From positions 1 through 17,932 of the forward strand of contig JACQDI010000070.1 of NCBI GenBank assembly GCA_016201195.1: DNA of 17,932 bases, in the 5' to 3' direction. Source of the DNA: Acidobacteriota bacterium (GTDB lineage Bacteria; Acidobacteriota; Terriglobia; Bryobacterales; JACQDG01). How positions within the stretch are numbered: position 1 is the first letter of the stretch; each line of letters opens with the position of its first letter. The translations under genes and the position numbers were made by a program. Below the pieces are notes generated by a model, which made no database searches, was not told where the DNA came from, and saw only the letters and a program-made list of their open reading frames with translations. Positions 1 through 7,387 of the stretch are shown piece by piece.

Positions 1-17
1 GCGGTGCCGCAGATTTA

Positions 18-521
18 TCATCGTACCTCAGGGTGGAGCGCCTCAAATGTAGCCATGCGTTCACCTTGCTCGTCGAGCACATAGCGACTGGCCGCGCTCA
101 CGTGATCGCCCTTCCACAGCCATCCGGTACTGCCATGTCGGGCCCACCGCTTTCGACCCATTTCATCGACCTTGATGCGGTTCAACAAACGGCTGGCATA
201 AGACTTGGAGTCATTCATAATCTTCTCTGGTCGAGCGTCAGCTTGCACTACCGCGTGGACATGATTGGTGCGCACGTGAGCGGCCCACAAGGTCCAACCG
301 CGGTACGTGCAGACCTCTTCGAGCGCCCGCAACACCGCCGCTTGGCGAGCCGTGTCCAGCGAGTAAGGCGGCTGATCCATGCATCGCTGTTCGGCTGCTT
401 TCCGCTTCCGGTCCGCTTCCAGCAGCCGGTTCCTGTGAAGGTTATGCCCTCGATCGACAGATCCCGATTCATCGCCGTGGAGGCGGCAGCCGTAGCAAGC
501 AAGAGTAGTGAGGTAAGTCAC
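18..521 (-). CDS. REP-associated tyrosine transposase (RAYT, IS200/Y1-like)
   Basis: Single-domain Y1 (HUH) transposase of the RAYT type, a DNA-nicking enzyme that works on short hairpin repeats. With the GTG at 521-519 as start it has 167 residues. The HUH metal motif is H87-V-H89 in the stretch HVRTNHVHAVV, and the likely nucleophile is Y108 in KSYASRLLN. The C-terminal stretch RHGSTGWLW and a YVLDEQGE segment are typical of the stand-alone acidobacterial members. The frame stays open to 743, but the upstream 74 codons translate repeat DNA (including SRDREGAV, the readout of a REP-like palindrome) and cover the promoter of the next gene, so I do not count them. A TATAAC hexamer at 536-531 lies 9 nt before the GTG. 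No inverted repeats or partner gene mark it as a complete insertion sequence; it is probably a domesticated single-copy RAYT. The family is confident; the start is less so. Confidence 0.82.
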   Translation of the reverse strand: MTYLTTLACYGCRLHGDESGSVDRGHNLHRNRLLEADRKRKAAEQRCMDQPPYSLDTARQAAVLRALEEVCTYRGWTLWAAHVRTNHVHAVVQADARPEKIMNDSKSYASRLLNRIKVDEMGRKRWARHGSTGWLWKGDHVSAASRYVLDEQGERMATFEALHPEVR

Positions 522-543
522 AGAACTCTCGTTATATCGCTCC

Positions 544-560
544 CTGAGCGCTACGCTCAG
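544..560. repeat. Perfect 7-bp hairpin upstream of the RAYT gene
   Basis: CTGAGCG, a 3-nt loop CTA, then CGCTCAG. The palindrome is perfect and lies 23 bp upstream of the transposase GTG. RAYT enzymes bind and nick at short imperfect hairpins next to their own genes, so this could be a substrate or half of a REP pair. No T-run follows on either strand, so a terminator is less likely. Confidence 0.5.
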
Positions 561-668
561 ATTCTTCTCATCTGGCCAACGGCTGCAAGGACGGATTTGT
601 GGGGCTTGATAGTTCCGAGCTTGGGTGCCCTCCGGGCCCGTTAGGAGCGGTGTTATAGGCGCGTTGAG

Positions 669-695
669 GACCGCTCCCTCACGGTCGCGGCTCGG
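669..695. repeat. REP-like palindromic element
   Basis: The core is GACCG, an 8-nt loop, then CGGTC (669-686), followed by GCGGCTCGG. I recognise this GAGCCGCGACC..GAGGGAGCGG type of element from memory as scattered in intergenic DNA of Acidobacteriota and other phyla. In the reverse frame it reads SRDREGAV, a peptide that often appears in mis-called ORFs. Its position beside a RAYT gene fits the REP/RAYT pairing. It is the only clear copy in this window. Confidence 0.6.
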
Positions 696-709
696 AATGC
701 CGACTACAC

Positions 710-740
710 TTGTACACGTCCACTCTCGGCGCGCTACAAT
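710..740 (+). promoter_or_regulatory. Putative promoter of the first Oar-like receptor
   Basis: A -10 hexamer TACAAT lies at 735-740. A weak -35-like TTGTAC lies at 710-715 with a long 19-bp spacer. Transcription would start near 747. The promoter sits inside the upstream extension of the opposite-strand transposase frame, which supports the shorter transposase start. Confidence 0.45.
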
Positions 741-767
741 CATTCTATGGTCAGGACGAGGTGTACC

Positions 768-3700
768 GTGAAGAAGCTTCTCGCTTTACTTGTTCTGTGT
801 CTCTGTGCCTCTGTGGCTTTCCCCCAGGGCGGCGAATCGACCGAGATTCTCGGCGTGGTGACCGACGCGACCGGCTCGCTCGTCCCCGGCGCCGAAGTGA
901 CCGCCACCCACATCACCACCGGCCAGAGCCGCAAGGTCACTACCGGCGAGTCGGGAACCTATGTGTTCCCGCTGATGGCCCCGGGCGAATACACCGTCCG
1001 CGCCGAAAAGCAGGGCTTTCGCGCCGAGGTCCGCTCCGGCCTGACCCTGCAACTGAACCAGAAGGCGCGCGTCAACTTCACGCTCCAGGTCGGCTCCGTC
1101 TCCGAATCGGTCGAGGTTACCGCTGAAGGATTGCTGCTGACCACCGATGACGCCACCCTGGGCAACGTGGTCGAGCAGAAGCGCGTGGTCGACCTGCCGC
1201 TGAACGGCCGCAACTTCGCCAACCTGGCGGGCCTGATGCCCGGCGTGATCAAGGGCATCTCGTCGAACACCAACCAGTACGGCCGCAAGGACTCGGCCAT
1301 CGCCGTCAGCGCCAACGGCTCGCGCGAGAACCAGGGCCAGGTCCTCTACGACGGCGTGTACACGGCATGGAACATCAATAACGCCACCTTCTTTAAGGCG
1401 TCGATCGAGGCCATCCAGGAGTTCAAGGTTCACGCCGCCACCTATTCGGCCGAGTACGGCCATAACGCCGGCGCGCAGGTCGAGATCCATACCAAGCCCG
1501 GCTCCAACGACCTGCACGGGGCGCTGTTCGAATTCCTCCGCAACGACAAACTGGACGCCCGCAACTACTTCCGGCCCCGGCCATTGAGCAAGGACATCCT
1601 CCAGCGCAACCAGTTCGGCTTCGTGCTCTCCGGACCCGTGTACCTCCCCAAGGTTTACAACGGGCGCGACAAGACCTTCTGGATGGTGAACTACGAGGGC
1701 CAGCGCGAAAAACAGGAAGTGGCCCAGCGCGCTTCGGTGATCCCCGTTCCGTTCCGCAGCGGCGACTTCTCGTCGCTCACGACGCCGCTCAGGGATCCGC
1801 TCGGCGGCACGTTCCCCAACAACATCATCCCCGCCAACCGCATCGACCCTGTGTCGCGCAACTACCTGGCTTACCACCCGCTGCCCAACGCCTCTGGCGC
1901 GGCGAACCTGGCCGGCGTCGAGACCCAGATCAACGATATCAATCAGGTCTTCGTGCGCGGCGACCACAACATCGGCCAGAACGACAAGCTGTTCTCGCGC
2001 GTGGCCATCTTCAACTACGAGTTCCCGACCATCGGGCTGAATTATTTTTCGCCGCTGCAAAGCCGCATTACCGCGCGCAACGCGGTCATCAGCCACACGC
2101 ACCTATTCGGGCCGACCGTGCTCAACGAGCTGAAGATCGGCTTCAACCGCAACTGGATCCTACGCAAGGGCCTCCGCACCAACACCAACTTCGACCCCGA
2201 ATCGATCGGCTTGCTCGGCGTGCGCAGCGTGGACCCGGAAACCCGCCAGCCCCGCCGCCTCTCGCCGCTCGAGACGGGCCTCGTTCCCATGCAGGTTTCC
2301 GGCTTCCTGGAGATGGGCGACGGCGGCCTGATCCCCGATTTCAACGTGAGCGAAACCTGGCAGCTCGTAGACAACTTCACCATCACTCGCGGCGTTCACA
2401 CCTTCAAGATGGGCCTGGACTTCAAGCGCCTGCGCATGGACCGCGCCGGCTCCAATAACGCCCGCGGCGTGTTCCAGTTCAATGCCCAGGTCACCGGCAA
2501 CGCCCCGGCCGACTACATGATCGGCTTCCCGTCGCTTTCCCAAACCCCGGACGGGATACTGCCGGTCGAATACAACCAGCAGACCTACGCCGGTTATTTC
2601 CAGGACGAGTGGAAAGCGACGCGCAACCTGACGCTCAACCTCGGCGTGCGCTACGACTTCGTGGGCCCTACGTTCGAGGAAAACGGCACGCCCCGCACCC
2701 TGCGCTTCGACCGCCCTGGCGGCTACTTGTTCCCCGAGGACCCTTACGACAAGACACCTACCAAGCTCTATCACGCCGAGCGGAACCGCTTCTGGCCGCG
2801 GGTCGGCCTCGCTTACCGGCCGAGCGACAAGTGGGTAGTGAGACTAGGCGCCGGCGTCTACAACAACGCCAACCAGATGAACAACCTCACCGTGATAGGC
2901 AACCCGTTCAAGTCGTTCCAGGTGCAGTTTGTGGCCGACCCCGCTAACCCTACCCAGTTGACGCTGCGCAATCCCTACCCGATCGGGAAGGAGTCGGCCG
3001 CCCCGCCGCTGAGCGTGGTGGCCGTGCTGCCGGACCGCGTCAACGCCTACAACGCCCAGTGGAGCGCTGCCGTGCAGCGGCAGATCACGTCCTCTACGGC
3101 GGTCGAGATTTCCTACGTGGGCAGCCAGGCTTCGCACCTCGACAACAGCCGCAACGCCAACGATGCGCCGCCGGCTCCCGGCCCCGTCCAGGCGCGGCGC
3201 CGCTACCCGAAGTGGGGCGGTATCCGGTATCTCGGCAGCGACGGCAAGGCCTATTACCAGAGCATGCAGATCCGCGGCGAGCGGCGCTTCACCCGCGGCG
3301 TTTCCTTCCTGGCTTCCTACACCTGGGCGCACAACATCGACCAGGCCTACGGCACCAACGAGTCGCTGCCCTTCTCGACCAACGGCGCCCAAAACCAGGA
3401 TTGCTTCCGCTGCGAACGCTCCGACTCCGGCTTCGACTACCGCCACCGCTTCACCACCAGCTTCCTGTGGGATATTCCTGCTCCCAAGGGCTGGCGCGGC
3501 CCCGCCGGGTTCGCTCTGAAGCACTGGTCGTTCAACGGGATCGTCACTTACCAGTCCGGCTTCCCGTTCACCATCACCCAGCAGGGCAACCGTCAGAACA
3601 CCAGCGGCAGCCCGCAGCGCCCCGACTATGTGCCGGGACAAAACCCGAAACTCGCGAACCCCGACCCGGACCTGTGGTTCAACACTGCGGCGTTCCAATA

Positions 3701-3959
3701 CGCCGATTTCAAGTTCGGCAACGTCGGCCGGGACACCCTGCGCCAGCCGGCGATGAAAACCTGGGACATCGGGCTGTTCAAGCAGTTCCCGATCCGCGAG
3801 GGGCAGCGCGTCCAGTTCCGATTCGAGGCGTTCAACCTGTTCAACACCCCGCAGTTCGCGGCCCCCAACCGGACGCTCGGCGCTCCGGCGTTTGGGCAGA
3901 TCACCTCCACGTGGCTCGACAACCGGCAGTTGCAGGTGGCGTTGAAGTACTTGTTCTGA
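768..3959 (+). CDS. Oar-like TonB-dependent receptor with carboxypeptidase-regulatory domain
   Basis: Outer-membrane receptor of 1063 residues if it starts at the GTG at 768. That start has an AGGACGAGG ribosome site at 753-761 and gives a compact signal peptide, MKKLLALLVLCLCASVAFPQ. An in-frame ATG at 747 would add seven residues and make the transcript nearly leaderless. After the signal peptide come a carboxypeptidase-regulatory-like beta sandwich (about 25-112, with GTYVFPLMAPGEYTVRAEKQG), a TonB plug with the family hallmark DLPLNGRNF (near 142-150), and a long beta barrel that ends in the aromatic VALKYLF, the usual outer-membrane assembly signal. Acidobacteriota carry dozens of these; the substrate is commonly assumed to be a glycan or peptide, and nothing here decides it. 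No SusD-like partner is adjacent. The second receptor at 9423 has the same architecture. The gene appears intact. Confidence 0.9.
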   Translation: MKKLLALLVLCLCASVAFPQGGESTEILGVVTDATGSLVPGAEVTATHITTGQSRKVTTGESGTYVFPLMAPGEYTVRAEKQGFRAEVRSGLTLQLNQKARVNFTLQVGSVSESVEVTAEGLLLTTDDATLGNVVEQKRVVDLPLNGRNFANLAGLMPGVIKGISSNTNQYGRKDSAIAVSANGSRENQGQVLYDGVYTAWNINNATFFKASIEAIQEFKVHAATYSAEYGHNAGAQVEIHTKPGSNDLHGALFEFLRNDKLDARNYFRPRPLSKDILQRNQFGFVLSGPVYLPKVYNGRDKTFWMVNYEGQREKQEVAQRASVIPVPFRSGDFSSLTTPLRDPLGGTFPNNIIPANRIDPVSRNYLAYHPLPNASGAANLAGVETQINDINQVFVRGDHNIGQNDKLFSRVAIFNYEFPTIGLNYFSPLQSRITARNAVISHTHLFGPTVLNELKIGFNRNWILRKGLRTNTNFDPESIGLLGVRSVDPETRQPRRLSPLETGLVPMQVSGFLEMGDGGLIPDFNVSETWQLVDNFTITRGVHTFKMGLDFKRLRMDRAGSNNARGVFQFNAQVTGNAPADYMIGFPSLSQTPDGILPVEYNQQTYAGYFQDEWKATRNLTLNLGVRYDFVGPTFEENGTPRTLRFDRPGGYLFPEDPYDKTPTKLYHAERNRFWPRVGLAYRPSDKWVVRLGAGVYNNANQMNNLTVIGNPFKSFQVQFVADPANPTQLTLRNPYPIGKESAAPPLSVVAVLPDRVNAYNAQWSAAVQRQITSSTAVEISYVGSQASHLDNSRNANDAPPAPGPVQARRRYPKWGGIRYLGSDGKAYYQSMQIRGERRFTRGVSFLASYTWAHNIDQAYGTNESLPFSTNGAQNQDCFRCERSDSGFDYRHRFTTSFLWDIPAPKGWRGPAGFALKHWSFNGIVTYQSGFPFTITQQGNRQNTSGSPQRPDYVPGQNPKLANPDPDLWFNTAAFQYADFKFGNVGRDTLRQPAMKTWDIGLFKQFPIREGQRVQFRFEAFNLFNTPQFAAPNRTLGAPAFGQITSTWLDNRQLQVALKYLF

Positions 3960-3969
3960 AAGCAGGAGG

Positions 3970-3987
3970 CAGTAGACAGTAGCCAGT
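3970..3987 (+). repeat. Short CAGTAG tandem repeat
   Basis: CAGTAG occurs at 3970-3975 and 3977-3982, and a partial CAGT at 3984-3987, just after the receptor stop codon. It is a microrepeat with a 7-nt period and no known function. Confidence 0.45.
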
Positions 3988-4103
3988 CTCGCTCCCCCTC
4001 GTCTTTCCCGCCACCTGCCTCATGGTTTGATCCGAAGGAGCGGCAAGCCCCCATCTGACCAGCTACTTCCACTCCCAGTACTTCGTCAACCAAGCTTACG
4101 ATG

Positions 4104-4130
4104 CGGCTCGTGGCGCCGATTTGTTTTTTT
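4104..4130 (+). terminator. Weak candidate terminator after the first receptor gene
   Basis: A short stem (CGGC 4104-4107 with GCCG 4115-4118) is followed within a few bases by seven T residues at 4124-4130. The stem is only 4 bp and the site lies about 145 nt past the stop codon, so this is tentative. Confidence 0.25.
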
Positions 4131-4137
4131 GTGGCGC

Positions 4138-4295
4138 GCGTGGGTAGTTATCGGGCGGCGATTTTGCTGGCGGTTAGCGCGTCCCGCTGGCGAGCGCTGC
4201 TCTCGACCAGGGGCGCTACGTCTTGCGGGAGCATGTATCGCTCGTTGGCCAGGGCGCGCGCAGCCGCAGCTACCTGATCCAGGTAAGTCTGGCGG
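4138..4295. repeat. Direct repeat, copy 1 of 2 (158 bp)
   Basis: This stretch recurs in the same orientation at 7231-7387. Bases 4138-4216 match the second copy with one difference (4186 G, 7279 A). Bases 4217-4295 differ at about 14 positions plus a 1-nt indel. It encodes, on the minus strand, the last 49 or so codons and the stop codon of an alpha/beta hydrolase gene. Confidence 0.9.
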
Positions 4296-4390
4296 TCAGG
4301 ATAGCGTTCCTCGAGTGACAACCGCGGGTCGCCGCTCGCGAGCCGCTCTTCTCGAGTCAGCGCGAACGGGAGGCAGGAAGCGGTGAGCCC
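4148..4390 (-). pseudogene. 3' remnant of an alpha/beta hydrolase-domain gene
   Basis: The minus-strand frame ending in the TAA at 4150-4148 reads PFALTREERLASGDPRLSLEERY, followed by a YLDQV..LPQDVAPLVE segment. This is the typical C-terminal tail of the large alpha/beta hydrolase-domain family (Abhydrolase_10-like), recognised from memory. Homology stops near 4385, where the promoter of the kinase gene begins; the 16 or so residues before that look like noise. The nucleophile elbow and the rest of the fold are absent, so it cannot be functional. The reading frame itself is undamaged, unlike the copy at 7241-8165. A start codon exists at 4432, but I infer a stranded gene end, not a small gene. 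Confidence 0.7.
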
Positions 4391-4415
4391 GGCTGGCGCG
4401 AGAGTCCGGCGTCTA

Positions 4416-4424
4416 TGCGATAAT
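4416..4424 (+). promoter_or_regulatory. Extended -10 promoter element of the kinase gene
   Basis: TG at 4416-4417, one base, then GATAAT at 4419-4424. This matches an extended -10 box. The ATG at 4437 is 12 nt downstream, so the leader would be about 6 nt or less. No Shine-Dalgarno sequence precedes the ATG, which fits near-leaderless translation. Confidence 0.5.
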
Positions 4425-4436
4425 CCGTTCACTGCT

Positions 4437-7127
4437 ATGCCCGACCCATTCGCCGGCCGGACCCTCGGCCACTACGACCTGTTTGAGAAGCTGGGCGAGG
4501 GGGGCATGGGCGTGGTCTACAAGGCCCGCGACACCCACCTCGACCGCTTCGTCGCCATCAAGGTTCTCCCGCCCGAGCGCATCGCCGATCCCGATCGCAA
4601 GCGCCGCTTCGTCCAGGAAGCCAAGGCCGCGAGCGCCCTGAACCATCCCAACATCGTCGTCGTCCACGACATCGCCTCGGAGGCTGGCGCCGACTTTATG
4701 GTCATGGAGTACATCACGGGCCGGACACTGGACCACGCCATCCAGCGCAAAGGCATGCGCCTCGCCGAAACGCTGAAGTACGCAGTCCAGATCGCCGACG
4801 CCCTCGCCGCCGCGCATGAGGCCGGCATCATCCACCGCGACCTCAAGCCGAGCAACGTCATGATCACTGACAAGGGCACGATCAAGGTGCTGGACTTCGG
4901 CCTCGCCAAGCTCACCGAGACCGCCGAGCCCGACCAGGCCGCCACCCTGACCATCCAGCCCGAAGCCCGGCCCCTGACCGAGCGGGGGGCGATCCTCGGC
5001 ACGGTCGCTTACATGTCGCCCGAGCAGGCTGAGGGCAAGAAGGTCGACGCCCGCACCGACATCTTCTCGTTCGGCAGCCTGCTCTACGAGATGGTTACCG
5101 GACGCCGCGCCTTCCACGGCGACTCCAAGATGTCGACCCTCACGGCCCTGCTACGCGACGAGCCGAAACCGCCGGGCGAAACCGGTGAGCCTGTCCCGCG
5201 CGATCTGGAAAAAATACTGGCGCGCTGTCTCCGCAAGGACCCCGCCCGCCGCTTCCAGACCATGGCCGATCTCAAGGTTGCCCTGGAGGAGCTGAAGGAG
5301 GAATCCGACTCCGGCCGCCTGGCCACTACCGCGCCACCTCCCCCGGCTCGCCGCTCCCTGTGGCTGTACGCGGGCCTTGCCGCCGTCTTAGTTTTCGCCA
5401 TTGCGGGCGCCCTTTGGTGGCAGCGTCGAAACGCTGCCGGTCCGCGCCAATTCACCCTCCGCCAGTTGACCCAGGATTCCGGCGCCACCACCGACCCTGC
5501 CCTCTCGCCCGACGGCAAGCTGGTCGCCTACGCCTCCGACCGTGCGGGCGACGGCGGTCTCGACATTTGGGTCCAGCAGATCGCCCGGGGCTCGCAGCCC
5601 ATCCGGCTGACGCGCCGCAAGGCCAACGACCGCAGCCCATCCTTCTCTCCCGATGGAGGCCAGATCGTTTTCACATCCAGTCGGGACGGCGGGGGCGTGT
5701 ACGTGATGCCAGCGCTGGGCGGCGAGGAGCGCCTGATCCTGCGCGGGGTGTTTGGACGCGCGCGCTTCTCTCCCGACGGGCAGCTCATCGCCTGCGGGGA
5801 GATCGGGTCAGCTTCGCGCTTGGCGATGTACGTCATATCCGCCGCTGGCGGCTCGCCGCGTCGCATCGTGGAGGACTTTTACCGCGCCACGGCTCCCGTC
5901 TGGTCGCCGGACGGCAAGAGCCTCTTGTTTTCGGGAAAGCGGTTGCAAGAAGATCCCCCCGACTGGTGGGTTGCCCCGCTGGATGGCGGCGCCCCGGTGA
6001 AGACCGGAGCCACTAGAATTCTTTCCAAGGCGACCGGCTCCGCCAACCTGCCCTGGCCGGCGGACTGGCTGAGCGACGGCGTGTTATTCTCGGCGCGCAA
6101 CCTTTGGCGGATCCCTATTTCCTCCCGGGACTATAAATTGGGAGCGCCCGTACGTCTCACCGCCGGCGCCGCGGCGGAGGTCGAACCTCGCGCGATCACG
6201 GGGGCAACGGGCTGGCGCATCGTTTTCGCCAGCGGACGATCCTCCACCACCCTTTGGAGCCTGCCGCTCGATCACAACGCCGGTAAGCTGCTCGGCGATC
6301 CGGAGAAGCTGTTCCGGGACGCCGCTGGGCGCACCACGCCATCCTTATCTCTCGACGGCGCCCGGCTCATCTACCTATTCCGCGGGCTGGAAGGCTGGGC
6401 AGTCCGAGCCCGCGACACAACCACCGGAACCGAGACGACCCTGGTGCAGTCGCAGAGCGACATGCGCGCCCGCATCTCTCCCGACGGCTCCACGGTTGCC
6501 TACAATCCTTCGGCCTTCGCCGAGGGGGAAAAGGTCATCCATCTGGTCTCTTCTTCCGGCGGCGAATCGCGCAATCTCTGCGACAACTGCGGGCTGCTGT
6601 ACGATTGGACCCCCGACGGAAAGAAGCTGGTTTATCGCACCGGAAATCCCATGCGGTTCTACACGGTCGAAGTTTCGACGGGCCGCCAGACCGAAATTCT
6701 GGCTGATCCCAAGCACACCATCCACGCCGCCGTGTATTCGCCCGATCAACGCTCAATCGCCCTGCATTTCGCGCCCGCCGACGGTCCTCGCGGCATCTTC
6801 CTCGCTGCCGCCGGAGCCGACGGCAAGGCCGCGCCCCAAAGTGAGTGGATCCACCTGATGGACCGGCCCGGAACGCACGGTCGTCCCTGGTGGTCTCCCG
6901 ACGGCAACCTGCTCTACTTCCTTTCCAGCGCCAGGGGCCAAGAGGAGATCTGGGCCCAACGCCTCGACCGCGCCACCAAGCGGCCCCTCGGTGACCCGTT
7001 CGTCGTGTTCTCCCCGGTGGCCGAGCGCCGGATCGGAACCGGCAACACCTTCGGCCCCGCCCTCGGCCGGAACCGGCTGATCTTCCCCATCTCCGAGAGT
7101 ACTGGCAATATCTGGATGGCGGAGTGA
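4437..7127 (+). CDS. PknB-like Ser/Thr protein kinase with TolB/PD40 propeller
   Basis: Membrane-spanning Hanks-type kinase of 896 residues. The cytoplasmic kinase domain (about 12-285) has the glycine loop GEGGMGVVY (20-28), ATP lysine K42, helix-C glutamate E61, catalytic HRDLKPSN (133-140, base D135), DFG (153-155) and SPE (194-196), so every catalytic residue is present. A proline-rich linker leads to one membrane helix (about 307-327, LWLYAGLAAVLVFAIAGALWW). The remaining 560 or so residues hold about eight PD40/WD40-like repeats with the SPDG signature (for example PALSPDGKLVAYASDR, APVWSPDGKSLLFSGKR, WWSPDGNLLYF), predicted to form a periplasmic beta propeller that may sense a ligand or protein. 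The frame is open upstream to 4383, but the ATG at 4437 opens the kinase domain cleanly and sits just after a -10 box. This layout is common in Solibacter-type genomes. Targets are unknown. The gene is flanked by decayed hydrolase fragments on the other strand. Confidence 0.93.
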   Translation: MPDPFAGRTLGHYDLFEKLGEGGMGVVYKARDTHLDRFVAIKVLPPERIADPDRKRRFVQEAKAASALNHPNIVVVHDIASEAGADFMVMEYITGRTLDHAIQRKGMRLAETLKYAVQIADALAAAHEAGIIHRDLKPSNVMITDKGTIKVLDFGLAKLTETAEPDQAATLTIQPEARPLTERGAILGTVAYMSPEQAEGKKVDARTDIFSFGSLLYEMVTGRRAFHGDSKMSTLTALLRDEPKPPGETGEPVPRDLEKILARCLRKDPARRFQTMADLKVALEELKEESDSGRLATTAPPPPARRSLWLYAGLAAVLVFAIAGALWWQRRNAAGPRQFTLRQLTQDSGATTDPALSPDGKLVAYASDRAGDGGLDIWVQQIARGSQPIRLTRRKANDRSPSFSPDGGQIVFTSSRDGGGVYVMPALGGEERLILRGVFGRARFSPDGQLIACGEIGSASRLAMYVISAAGGSPRRIVEDFYRATAPVWSPDGKSLLFSGKRLQEDPPDWWVAPLDGGAPVKTGATRILSKATGSANLPWPADWLSDGVLFSARNLWRIPISSRDYKLGAPVRLTAGAAAEVEPRAITGATGWRIVFASGRSSTTLWSLPLDHNAGKLLGDPEKLFRDAAGRTTPSLSLDGARLIYLFRGLEGWAVRARDTTTGTETTLVQSQSDMRARISPDGSTVAYNPSAFAEGEKVIHLVSSSGGESRNLCDNCGLLYDWTPDGKKLVYRTGNPMRFYTVEVSTGRQTEILADPKHTIHAAVYSPDQRSIALHFAPADGPRGIFLAAAGADGKAAPQSEWIHLMDRPGTHGRPWWSPDGNLLYFLSSARGQEEIWAQRLDRATKRPLGDPFVVFSPVAERRIGTGNTFGPALGRNRLIFPISESTGNIWMAE

Positions 7128-7129
7128 CC

Positions 7130-7234
7130 GGAACCCCCAATGAGGCGCCCGGAATTCTTCGATCCCGCGACCAGGATTGCCGTCGCGGCCGAACAGGATG
7201 CGGCCTCGATACTTCAGGAAGAACTCGCCTGCGT
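7130..7234 (-). pseudogene. Fragment of an amidohydrolase (Amidohydro_2-like) gene
   Basis: On the minus strand, immediately after the stop of the decayed hydrolase, the frame reads AGEFFLKYRGRILFG, then RDGNPGRGIEEFRAPHW. The pattern KYxxRILFGxDG..P followed by PHWxF is the C-terminal metal-site region of metal-dependent amidohydrolases as I know them (usually LFGTDG). About 34 codons remain; they end a few bases after the kinase stop codon. There is no start codon, no N-terminal half and no C-terminal end, so this is a stranded gene piece. Recognition rests on a short motif. Confidence 0.55.
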
Positions 7235-7387
7235 GGGTAGTTATCGGGCGGCGATTTTGCTGGCGGTTAGCGCGTCCCACTGGCGAGCGCTGCTCTCGAC
7301 CAGGGGCGCCAGGTCTTGCGGCAGCACGTAGCGTTCCCGGCCAGGGTCCGCACCGCCGCGGCTACCTGATCCAGGTAAGCCTGGCGG
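7231..7387. repeat. Direct repeat, copy 2 of 2 (157 bp)
   Basis: Second copy of the repeat at 4138-4295, in the same orientation and 1 nt shorter because of a deletion near 7339 (in the frame of the encoded hydrolase this turns a likely GGGG into GGG). The copies are 3093 bp apart and bracket the kinase gene. Confidence 0.9.

Noticed and set aside
33..644. Plus-strand open frame of 203 codons over the transposase
   Set aside because: No family features; the minus-strand frame has the transposase motifs.
786..2102. Long minus-strand open frame of 438 codons opposite the first receptor
   Set aside because: It is antisense to a clear receptor gene, rich in Val/Gly/Ala/Arg/Glu from GC bias, and has no recognisable domain.
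4051..4140. Plus-strand peptide TSYFHSQYFVNQAYDAA in the gap after the first receptor
   Set aside because: It looks protein-like but is short, has no start codon and matches no family I can name; not enough to call a gene remnant.
5348..5358. CCGCTCCCT inside the kinase gene, similar to the REP core at 671
   Set aside because: It lacks the palindromic partner and encodes the residues just before the membrane helix; a chance match.
4138..7387. The 158-bp direct repeats as ends of a composite transposon carrying the kinase
   Set aside because: The repeats are coding ends of a hydrolase family, lack terminal inverted repeats, and no transposase lies between them.
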